Part shown: positions 9,451 through 20,036 of the stretch, piece after piece
Layout: the number at the start of each line of letters is the position of its first letter
Numbering within the stretch: the stretch's first letter is position 1
Assembly: GCA_964036275.1 (NCBI GenBank)
Contig: OZ038433.1
Location: 25,961,485 to 26,025,484, forward strand
DNA length: 64,000 nt
From: Litoditis marina
Lineage: Eukaryota; Nematoda; Chromadorea; Rhabditida; Rhabditidae
Direction of reading: 5' to 3'
Translations under genes and position numbers: made by a program
Notes under the pieces: generated by a model
The model's database searches: none
The model's input: only the letters and a program-made list of their open reading frames with translations
Told to the model about the DNA's origin: nothing

Positions 9451-11413
9451 ATGCGTGTTCTGATCATCAGTGTTCTACTGGGTCTTGCGACCGCCGGTGT
9501 AATACTGAAGCATGGCGGAATAGGTAGGTCACAGAACAAATAATTCATTTTGAAATTAGACATTATATATTTCGCTTGGAGTTTTCCGATAATTTCGACC
9601 ACCTCGCGACGGAACCCACGTCCATCTATTCATCGTCAGTGGTTACAACTGAACCACTTATTGATCTGTGTGGGTGAAAGCCCAATATGGACTTTGAAAA
9701 AAGTAATGGATTTAAAATTTGCCAGAAAATCCTCAAAGGTGGTAAATGAACAATGGGAAAGGAACCATCCGTCATTTTGAAATTCGGAACAAGTTGTGAA
9801 CATATTCATCACAATAATGATGTATTCAGCTGGTTCAACTGCCTGTGACGAGGATTGGCTGTATTTCCAAATCACCAACTCCTGCTATTGGGTGAGAAGA
9901 GTGACTTGTCAATACAAACCGACCGTCCACTTCATCTCGGTTGTAGTTTTATCTACAAACACATCAGAAAATTTCAGTCGCACGGCCCAATGCAGAACCA
10001 CACTATGTTTCTACAACGTATCTGTTGACATTATTGAAATGGCACCACTGATCTCGATCATTGAGACCTCGCTTTGATCTTAACTGTTCTCAACGATTTT
10101 GTTTGTAGCCCCACCAAAGATAACAAACAACCCGTACAATAGATAAGAAACTATTATGCACGACAGTTGAATAGTTTGAGAGCATCGCAATGAATAGTAA
10201 ACTAGTTATTCTAGTTAAAAAAAACATATTATATTTTGAGAAAAACGTGATTACAGGCGGGAGATCACATGAACTTTGACTCTGCGGAGGCAAATTGCGT
10301 GTCGCTCGGTGGACATTTGACCTCTATTCACAACTCGTTCGAGAACAGCTTTGTACAGGGTTTGTTATCTGTTTAATCTCATATCTATCATTTCATTAGT
10401 CGGTATAATGACGCTGCGGGATCAGTGAGAGCGACGTTAAAATTATTTCGAGTCTGATTTGAGGAGATGTACGTGTTGAGCTATATCATTATCAGTCGAA
10501 ACCTTCCTGAGAGCATAAAAAATAACACCGAGGAAATCTTTCAATGTTAGAAAAAACATCCCACTTCATATCTTCGACTAATCTATCACTACAGGACTGA
10601 CGGAAACGGGTGAGAAGCAAGACTACGATGCCATGACCTGGATTGGACTCCGTTACTCGGTATGTTCTTCTTTCAGTTTCAGGCCATTGTTTCACTCTGT
10701 GTGTTTCAACAGATATCATAACATAGAGTGTCGTTGATGCAGTTGAGTAAAATCCGATAAGAAGAACAGCGGAGATATGTTTTACAACCTCAGAAATAAA
10801 AAAATAGAAAAATCCAATGAGTGGTACGTTATCTCGCTGGTACCCGACGGGTATAGACGTATTGTTTCCGAACTTTAAACTACGTTCGTACATTTTTTCA
10901 ATGTTTTCAGTCAAACAACTGGAAATGGACAGATGGAACAGATAGTACCTTCCAGTTCTGGATGAAGAAACGCCCTCATAGAACGGGCAAGGATGACTGC
11001 GCTGAGGTAATAATACAGTAAAACCAAGGTATTGTTGATTTTATTCGTAGTGACGTTTTCTGACCTAAACTTCTGCATAGAACAGTTGAATATTTTCATA
11101 ATGTGTAGTGAACCTTTGCACATTTGCTTTCACATTTCAAAACATCACGGTGCTTAGATTCCGCTATATGTACACTGCCTTCTACGAATTGTAATTCAGA
11201 AGAAATCGGGAGGGGAGAAATAGCAAATGTTTGAAGATACGCAGATGAGAAATTGTTTGTGGTAATATTTTTGCAAACGGTATTTGATCTATATTTGTTC
11301 AGTTGATGCAAGACGAGCACCGTTGGGAGAAGAACAGCAAGGGAGAATGGGACAATGTGGAATGCTCGAAGACCATGAGGAAGTACGTCTGCAAGAAGGC
11401 CGCCAACTTCTAG
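9451..11413 (+). CDS. Secreted single-domain C-type lectin-like protein
   Basis: Six exons: 9451-9523, 9830-9891, 10257-10359, 10595-10659, 10911-11006 and 11303-11413, giving 169 aa with continuous phase. Residues 1-16 form a signal peptide with a hydrophobic core. A C-type lectin-like domain fills the rest: Cys-Asp...Trp-Leu and Ser-Cys-Tyr-Trp at the start, the Cys-x-Ser-x-Gly-Gly-His-Leu helix block, WIGL at about 95-98, WKWTDGT, then WDNVEC at about 149-154 and a final Cys. The calcium-site EPN/QPD tripeptide is not present; the equivalent loop reads KKRPHRTGKDDC. Classical mannose or galactose binding is therefore doubtful even though a WND-like triplet remains. An AATAAA lies at 11445. 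The ATG directly follows a TTTAG acceptor-like motif. It is likely an extracellular recognition or defence protein; its ligand cannot be inferred. Confidence 0.85.
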
Positions 11414-12332
11414 GAAACCAGACGACATTTTTTGTAACCGAACAAATAAAATATATCTGAATAGGTCATTCCCATCCATTCAGAGAGAGAAAACAGAACA
11501 ATTGTATAAAAGAAGAACGAAAACTACCATCTTAATTATCCTTCCTATGTACATACGTGGAAGGACGAGGTCCGAAATGTATCAGCAAAAAAAGTACTGG
11601 GCGAGTTTTGATGTGTTCCGCACCTGAATGCCATACTAGACAGACAGAAGTGTTTGTGAAGATTCAAACATAGTTTCCCCACTCCTACTCACAGTTTACT
11701 GCAGTTCCGGAATTCAGTTTTATCACAATGAATGAGGTAATAGAGATTAAGTTTACCGTTTCTATACATCCACTCATCATGTCAAACGAACTCTGTTTGC
11801 ACCCAACATTGTGTATAGCAAAGTTCGACGATCAGTTCACTCAACTGCTCGGTACATCCCAAGTAATCCGCCAATTAGGGGCAGTAAAACCGAAATAACA
11901 ATGTTTGGTTCTTCGATCGGGTACAGGTAAACGGTTTAAAAGCCGGGCGTCAAACGGTAAACACATTTCCGTTTTGCTCTATCACTACAAACAGCAAACT
12001 ACACTTAAAACTTGAGATGTTCTTCGTTATTTTCAGGAGCTTAGGTTGTGGTGCGAGAACTAAAACTTCAAACGTTCAAACGAAGGTTCATAAAATGTAT
12101 TATTGAACTTTGCACGTTCGGTTATCCCACGTTTGCCGAGACTTGTTCGAATGAGGTTGCGCTGAAACTTACTACGCCTATATGCAAGGATACTTTGTCT
12201 AATATTACACTCATTCAACCCCTGCCTTGTTTCGACTCTAGTACTCATTATATTCTCGATTCGCTTGTTTGTACCCATCTTTACACAAGTTACAGCAGAA
12301 CTACAAACGCAACCGTATAGTGTTTAGGCGCC
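11414..12332. other. Intergenic region between the lectin and copy B
   Basis: Contains the lectin polyadenylation signal at 11445-11450. An AT-rich TTTAAAAG box near 11935 could serve as a TATA-like element for the downstream gene. A TTTTCAG at about 12037 and a TGTTTAG ending at 12327 are possible splice-leader or 5'UTR acceptors. No coding exon is supported. Confidence 0.4.
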
Positions 12333-14735
12333 ATGAATCAGTATCTGTTTGCCGCTCTGTTTCTGCTGAGCACAGTAAATGGTCTGACGTACAAGCAGAA
12401 GCTAGATCAGAAAGTATGCACGCTCGGACTCACGTTTCTTGGACCGAGTGACGTCGCGAAGGTGAGTTACAGTCAAACTGACGAGAACGGAGAATTGTGC
12501 GACATACTCTATCCCAAAAATAGTGAATTAGAGAACATTTAAAGGTGTGCACTCGTACTCCTCAATAACTCCTATGTGTTGACAGTGAACTAGCACTACA
12601 TTACCTCGGATATATGCATATGTGAACTCAAAAGAGAGCAACATTCTGCAAGTTAGCCGTTAGCGTTCGCAAATTCGTTCTCTCTCACAGATGTTGTCTA
12701 TAATATTGATTTTGTCAGGGTACAACGTGTATGGAGCCCCTATTCTACGACTGCAAAAGCATGGAAGAAATGAAAGAATGTAGGTTGACAAGCAGATAAT
12801 ACGTTTAAGTGGCATATTTAAATATTCAAGATTCATACGTATGGCAAAATGTTTTTGATTGACAAAACGTTCGATGAAACAGATGAATTATGTTGTACAA
12901 AATGGTTTTATAGCGTAAGATTTAGAAGCTTGGAAAGTAGATAATTCGAGAGAAACATCTGATTTCAGCCGGCATGGGTTGCGCATTGAAGGCCTGTCCG
13001 TCGTCCAAATATATGACTGCTCTGACTCTTATCAAGAAAAGTAAGAACTCGGAAACGTATCAATAAAATTCTACGTGAATCAACAGTTTCATTAATCACG
13101 TTAACCAAGGCTGATACGTTCACGTGTCCTACTTTTTTCATAGATGTGATCTTTTTGTTTCACATGAATAATAATCTCGTGAGTTGATTAGACGTTTATG
13201 CCATTTGCTCCAGATCCTGCAAATGTTTTTGATAACAAAAACTGCAGTGTTTGTACAACTCCTCATATTTATTTTTAGATTAAGACTGAGAGTCATGAAC
13301 GTTTGAGAGGTCAGAATCAAGCATCTGACGGAAACCATTGGGCTTCGCGTAGTTTGAAAAGTATTATTTTTCATAAAAATTTATCTTTCATCATTTCCTA
13401 GTTCAGTTTACGCTGTTCAGGTGATATCATGAGTATCGAGCTCCAACTTGCTCTTTCTTTTGCAGCCATCATCTGTTTTACACGTGTCACGTGAATTCAA
13501 CGTGACAGCCGGGTCAATACTTCTTTGTTCTAGTGGACACATGTGTGAAGCCTTCCGATACGATGGCAGTTCTCGAAAAGGCCTTCAATGCCGGAAAAGC
13601 AGCTGGAAAGAAAGTATACGATACGGTCATTGTTTACTCACATAAGAATTGGGGGACTTGAAGGGGGAATTTTTTTAGATCAAGGTCACGCAACATTTGG
13701 TGAAGGAACTCTGATTCCTCGTTAACTTTAATTAATGTAAAAAGCCATATCTCTAATATTTATTCATTTAAATAAAGTTCATAGTCATATCATGAACCAC
13801 CTGCCAACTTCTGATTTCATGGCAAGAAGGGATTTCCACCAAAGAAAAAATGAATCAAAAAATGAATTTTTGCATTTTTTTCTCATTTTTGTAAAGATAC
13901 ATTTTTTTTGTTTCTAGGTTATTGCCGCCATCAAGAAGGCTAAGAAGGCGGGTAAAAGTAAGGCGGCCGTGAACGAACTCGGCTACAAAACCCTCGTGGC
14001 ATGCATCACGAAACCCTTGATCGAAACCATCTGCGGAAAAATTGTTCCGGTAAGTTTCAAGTGTTGCAAACGGTGTGATAATGGGTTTTTAGTGTCTGCA
14101 GAACTGATTGCGAACAATATAAGCTCCTGAGAAGTCGTTGAAAGCCTACTCTCAAGAGAAGTGGCAAGTGGAAAGCGAGAAAGAAAGAAAAATAAGAATA
14201 CAGACGAAAAATTGCTGAGAAAAATGAATGAATTATCGAGCACATTCGAATAGAAGTAATTCTTGTTCTGATGTCTGGGAGATTGTTTGCTTCCTCTTTT
14301 GCCCTAAAACGCAAACATGGTTATTGAAAACCCTGCATAAATTTTTTTCAGTAATGCGAAAATTATATCTAGGAAGGTGGACCTCTCAGGTGCAGATTAG
14401 TATTGCACACTTTTTATACATAATTCTGGTCTTCAGGAGCCCAAAAAGCTCAATGAGGTATATCTCCTTTTTTCGTATACCATCTGTGTGCGCCAGTTTT
14501 CTCACCTAGGAATTAGCCCGTAAACCGAAGAGATGTACACTAGGCTCGTAAACTTACAGGGGTTTTTTCGGCGACATGCGTTAGTCAGGTTCGATAATCT
14601 GAACTGAAATTTAAACCGATCTCTCTCTTGTTCTAGGTTCTGAACAAAGTGGAATGGGACTGCATGAGAACTGTCGGAAAAGATCTGGTCGACTTCAGTC
14701 AATATGCTTGTGCGAAAATAGAGAAGAAGGCTTAG
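12333..14735 (+). CDS. Lysine/cysteine-rich secreted protein of unknown family, copy B
   Basis: Six exons: 12333-12461, 12719-12779, 12969-13040, 13534-13625, 13918-14049 and 14637-14735 (129, 61, 72, 92, 132 and 99 nt), giving 194 aa. Phases are 0-1-1-0-0 across the introns and every join is open. Residues 1-17 look like a signal peptide (MNQYLFAALFLLSTVNG). The mature part has 10 cysteines and a central lysine-rich amphipathic segment (KAFNAGKAAGKKVYD, then AAIKKAKKAGKSK). It ends with a WDC...YxC block. The ATG sits 5 nt after a TTTAG. The donor of exon 4 would be GTCATT, a weak site, placed by analogy with copy C. I recognise no domain. Ten cysteines plus signal suggest a disulphide-bonded extracellular protein; a role in defence or secretion is speculation. 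Confidence 0.75.
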
Positions 14736-16244
14736 ATAACGCGCACCATGTAGACATACCCTCGCGATTTTAATGAACATGTCTATCAGCAGCGATTGAT
14801 AACATCAGACGTCGTGGCGAATCTTGAGAGGTCGTAGTCCCCGCTCACTGTCTGCACCCTCTCGAACAGACGCTGTTCTTGCTTCACATCTCGCCTGGAT
14901 ATACGTATTGCGAAATACTGTAAAAAGAAAGAGGCGCAGAGTGGAATTGTTGGGATGTATGTCTCACATACCTATTCTGAAACAAAGCCAAAAAAATCTC
15001 AGCCCCTAGGACTGTCCTCTCGAGGGTTTGGTGATTACACTATGTTTCACGGGGTATGGGCATTTTCTTCGGAATTGCTGACTAGACTCTGACAGCGTGC
15101 CAAGGAAACTTCAAGGCTGATTTCCAATGATGTCAGAGTGATCAAATAAAAAAGCATTCATGTGATTGTACTCCATTACATACGTGATCGAAAAACACAA
15201 GAAAAACACTATGATTAGGTGGGAAAAAACATTCTTCACAGATACGAAAAGTACTCATTTAAATACACTGAAAACAAGAGAGTTTATAAGAACGCGGCCC
15301 TGATCAGAATGGTGAGAACTATGAAAATATATCTCAATCTGACCTCGTCTTTGATCAGCCACTTCTGGAATGAGGCTACATAACATTAAAAAAATAGCAA
15401 AAATGATGCAGTAACAATCTTCGAGAGGTGTCGAGTCTGGTATGTCGTTCTCGATCATTATTGCTACACACCGTGAAAACAAACAGTCTCATGTTTTCAT
15501 TTTCAACAGGTTTATACAAGTTTTCACGTGTATTTCAACCACAGGTCAATAAAATAGAATATATGCTGCACTTGTAATTTGAATCCGGTTCGTAAGACAT
15601 TGTTCGACTGTTGCATAGTGCTTGCGAATCAAACTGCATTCCGTTTATTTTTCTGAATGGATTCATCATGTTTCGCCACAGATCATTTAACTCACATTGA
15701 ATGAGGAAGAGTAGAACAGAACCTCTGTTGTGCACACTGGGAAGGATGAAGAGTTCAATGATTGGACGGTATTTGAAGCGGTAGGCGGGATTAGTTCGCT
15801 CTTCCCTAATGCCCAATTACTATCGACAAACACATTTTTAATGATGTCCGTTCAGTTTATCGGATCAATTAAGGATCAATTACTAGAACTGTTTATAAAG
15901 AGCAACCGGAAGTTGCCTACAGTAGTTTCGACCATATATGCCAGTTCACGAGTACTCAAACCGTTCTTCAGTTGGCATGATTTGCGGAAATAAATAAAGA
16001 TATTGGTCAAATAAAGTTGTTCGTTGTATTACTCCTTTGTGTATTAAAACATCATTCAGCATCCTGTTGAAATTGAATTCACAAAAGACTATAAAACTTA
16101 CTTTTATTATTCTTTCTTCACCACCTATGGGATAATCAAGAATATGTGGCATATTTTTCACCCTTGTCAACTTTTCTACAGCCCATGACCCTGGAGTTTT
16201 CTGAGCACTCTTATCATCATAATTGTTTTTTTTTTTCAGGGAAA
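14736..16244. other. Intergenic region between copies B and C
   Basis: No exon is supported. A patch at about 14824-14950 resembles the dispersed GCGTCTC/CACATCTCGCC repeat also seen near 28660. A TTTATAAAGAGC box at about 15892 is a possible TATA element. The interval ends in a poly-T/TTTTTTCAG acceptor-like tract at 16226-16239, just before the next ATG. Confidence 0.4.
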
Positions 16245-19200
16245 ATGAGACTGACTCTGGTGGCTTCGCTTTGTATTCTCAGCCTCGTACACGGTATCAG
16301 TAACAAGAAAAAGATGGACGAGAAGATTTGCAAGCTGGGTCTCACGTTCATTGGACCAACTGACGTGGCCAAAGTTAGTTTGAGAAAATTAAAGCGTGCG
16401 TCGATTTGAACTGAGGACAACGTGATGTGCGAATTCGGAACATTTGGTATAGTCCTAATTTCCACAACAAGACAGAAAACGCCCGAATCGATCACACAAT
16501 AGGGTATTTTGTCTTGTCAAAAGTTCGAGAAGTGAGTATGTCAATGTCCAAGATATAAGACGCTTTAATATAAATGGTTTCAGATTTCCGAAGGGTTCTT
16601 GGAAAACGTCAAAATATTGTGCTTCACGACTTGTCATAACTTTTTTTTCAGAAATGACCGATGCGAATTTTACAAATGCGCAAAAAAGACACTTCATTTG
16701 TGTCCTACAAAAAAAGTCTACAACAAACTGAATCCTTCACGTCGCCAGCTGCTCTTACCAATATTGTACACAGATCAGCGCTATCAGCTGTCGTACGTGG
16801 ATTAGATTCTAAACTAGAAGTTGTGTTTGAATAACAGCACAACTTAGAGCACAGTATGCTGCGCGAACGTCTTAGGCAGGGTCCATACTTTTTACGCGTG
16901 CGTATTACGCCCGCGTAATACGCCAACAAGCATGTAAAAACGTCCTGATTTAATACGCGGTGCGTAATACGCGTTGCATTACGCCGAGTTCACCCAACCC
17001 GTTAATAAACTTAATTATTCTGATTTAAGTCAGAAATGAACAACGTTCGATTTCTAATTGATTTATATTGCTTCAGCTTATTAAAAATGCTAAAATTACC
17101 AAGTTTTTCAAAATTTCAATTTTTTTCGAAAACACCGAAAATTGACCTAAATTAGTTGAAAACTTATCAAACATTGAATGAACACATTATTGTGAGTATC
17201 GGAAAGTAAAATCCACGAAAACAATATGAAATAATGTATATTTTGAGTTAACTCATGAAAAACGTCAGCGTTTTCGAAAAACGTTATAAGCTTCAAACGT
17301 AAAACGCGTCTCAAATCAAGTACGCGGCGTACTTGATTTTCGCGTATTACGCCGAAAAAAGTATGGACGATATTTTTGAAGTACGCTACGCCAAAATTTT
17401 GCGTAATACGCCGACGTAAATCGATAATCATGATTCGTACACGAAGTACGCGGGCGTAATACGCCGACGTAAAAAGTATGGACCCTGCCTGAGACAAAAA
17501 AAATCAATAATTTATTAAAATTACTATCATTATTCACAGGCGACCACCTGTATGGAACCATACTTCTACGATTGTGCGTCCATGGACGAGATGAAAGATG
17601 GTAGGTTGATACACTTAAATCATAGTTTTCCGTACAACTTTGGAATTAACATAGTTACTCGGTAAAAGAAAAGTCGTTCAGTCATCGGTATGTCTAACAG
17701 GTTGCAAATTCACTTTTATCACATCACAGAAAAAGAGTTTGAGTTGGCCAATTATCATTCACGCGCTTTAAATCCCACTCAATTGAAAATACGATAAGTC
17801 GGCTGCATTTTCCGTGTGCCTATGTCTTTGTTTCAGCGTGTATGGGATGCTCAATCAAGGCTGTGCCAACGGCAAAATACTTCCCGGCACTCTCGATGAA
17901 AAAAGAAAGTGAGTGTTGTATCTGTTGACAAATATTAGTTATGGTTGTTGGTTACTGGTGTAGACTCACCGTCATAGCCATCAATGTATCTCGTCCTTAA
18001 TGTGTTTCATTGGGTGTTTCGGCTGAAAACGTTGGTGCTATTATAATACAAAGTTGAATGATGAGTAATTAAATAATTAAAAGATGCGCTACACTGCGAG
18101 TGAAAAGTCAAATAAAACGTGTGATAACGCAGCAGTATTTGATAGCGCGCACTCATACAAAAGTTGTGGGAATTTATCCCATTTATTATAAACTTTCCAG
18201 TCACTTGTGGTATACCTCAAACAGTCACTCGGACACTAAAGGAATGCGCCCGTGTCTGGCGTCACATTTCATGACACCGAACATCTGGGTGTTCAATTGT
18301 GCGATGTCCCGTGTTGAGGAAACATTATATGTCATTTTACAGTGGACGACTGTGCTGCTCCATCAGACACCATGAAAATCGTCGAGAAAGTCTTCCCCGC
18401 CGGTAAAAAGGCTGTCAAGAAGGTTTACGATAAGGTATTGTGTCATTGAATTTGGAGGGCTAGACAAATAAACTTGCGGTAAAAATAAAAATAGGTTAGC
18501 CCAACTATAGGTGTTCTTGTTGTTTTTTGCTGTCATTCTTGTGTTTCATCGATTATCAAGTTTGTACATCAGATACTTGAATTTCGTCATGAAATTAGTC
18601 ATCACAATAGTAAGAATAGTGAGGAAAATGACAATGATAAGATTTAATGAAAGTATTCATAACACGGGCAAGTTCATGTTTGACGTCTTCGATCGAAACG
18701 TTCCACCATCATTGGATCTCACTTTTTCATCAGTAGTACTGGCAGAACATTTTTCCGCGACAGTTGTTAGCGAGCATGCAGGACGGACGAAACTTTCTAA
18801 CGAACTTCTGTCGCCAATTTTTCCATCACATCTGTAACATAACTTCCAACATATTTGTAAAAAAAATTCCGTCATATTTGTATGCATTTATCTTTCTAGG
18901 TCATGAAAGCGATCAAGAAAGCGAAGAAGAACAAGAAGTCGAAAGCAAAGGTCGCCGACCAGGGTTACAAGACACTCGTTGCTTCTATCAACAAAAAATT
19001 GATCGAGAACATCTGCAAGAAAATTGTTCCAGTTGGTTTTTATGATTATATTGACCATAAGGTGTAACACTTTTGCAAGGATGACGCCTAAGAGTGTTCA
19101 CAATGAAAAAAGATCAAAACGTTAGGAATTAGAGTGAAATACTAAAAATTAAGTGTTGCGGATGCACGTCCGAGTAGGTGAAAAAATGTGCGGAACTTCA

Positions 19201-19423
19201 ATGCATCTAACAAAACTTTCATCCAAGTTTCACGGCTACAATATGATCGTTCCATGAACGTCTAGGCAATCCTTCCTTTCAGTCTGTTTTCAAGTAATAA
19301 AATTTTTTAACGATTTTTTTTCAGTTGCTTAACAAAAAGGAGTGGGATTGTCTCAGAAGTGTTGGAAAGAAGGCATTCGACTTCAAAGGTTATTCCTGTG
19401 TGAAGATCGAAAAGAAAAACTGA
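16245..19423 (+). CDS. Lysine/cysteine-rich secreted protein of unknown family, copy C
   Basis: Six exons: 16245-16373, 17540-17600, 17837-17908, 18343-18434, 18900-19031 and 19325-19423. The lengths (129, 61, 72, 92, 132, 99 nt) and phases are exactly those of copy B, again 194 aa. The signal peptide is MRLTLVASLCILSLVHG. Lysine content is higher than in copy B (AIKKAKKNKKSKAK). Cysteine pattern differs: it keeps the TTC, FYDC, MGC, IC, WDC and YSC positions, loses those at KAC and VAC, and gains one before MGC. Donors include GTTAGT (exon 1) and GTTGGT (exon 5). Intron 1 carries a 627-bp inverted-repeat element. The ATG lies 5 nt after TTTTTTCAG. It is a tandem paralogue of copies A and B. 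Function is unknown. Confidence 0.8.
16869..17495. mobile_element. Non-autonomous DNA element with ~50-bp terminal inverted repeats (in intron 1 of copy C)
   Basis: The ends GTCTTAGGCAGGGTCCATAC and its near-complement bound 627 bp and extend inward through TTTTTACG...GCGTATTACGCCCGCGTA. The TACGCC/GGCGTA core recurs several times near both ends. No ORF or transposase is present. A clear target duplication is not visible. A shorter decayed relative lies at 21184-21362. Confidence 0.75.
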
Positions 19424-20036
19424 ATGAATTCCCCACTTTTCTTGTTTTGGGGTCCGGCATTCACAGTAATTCATGACTCAGTAAAACGAATTATGACACG
19501 AGTTACAACCAGAGTCTATCATTTACGAAATTTTCCACTCGGCGCATACAAAACTTTAGACTGTCGATAACTCTGATATTTCCTGGAAAGGACGAGTGGA
19601 TACCATAGAATGATTCATGTAAATTTTAGAGTAATGAACTTGTCGTATTTCACGAGTGTATATCAATCCATGTAGAAAATGCTGATTACAATCTTACTGC
19701 GTAACCCTAAAAGTAGTTTCTCTTCTGCGAAGATTGAACGGAGATTATTGACTTTTAACTGACTTCAAATAAACAAAATGTGCATACAATAAAGACTCTC
19801 TTCACTCTTTTTCAGATGTACGGAAGAAAACATATAATATTGACGATTTATTTTGAAAACACGGTTTGACGAACTAATTTATTTTCCACATTTCTCATAC
19901 CGTGTTTTACTAACCACCGTATGTATTATGGTAGTTGCTTTCAAAATGTTAACCACCTCCATTTTTATCGTTCCCACGGCGTGACTCTTCTAATTACCTT
20001 TTATTCGCTGTCCTTGACTCTCTTCACTCTTTTCAG
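19424..20036. other. Intergenic region with duplicated first-exon fragment
   Basis: Holds the 3' flank of copy C (AATAAA at about 19767 and 19788). At about 19794-19835 it holds a near-identical 42-bp copy of the acceptor and first codons of the following gene's exon 1. The copy runs into a stop at about 19867, so it is a relic. Confidence 0.55.

Noticed and set aside
11483..11530. Additional 3' exon of the lectin
   Set aside because: The TAG at 11411 and AATAAA at 11445 end the gene; the framework cysteine set is already complete.
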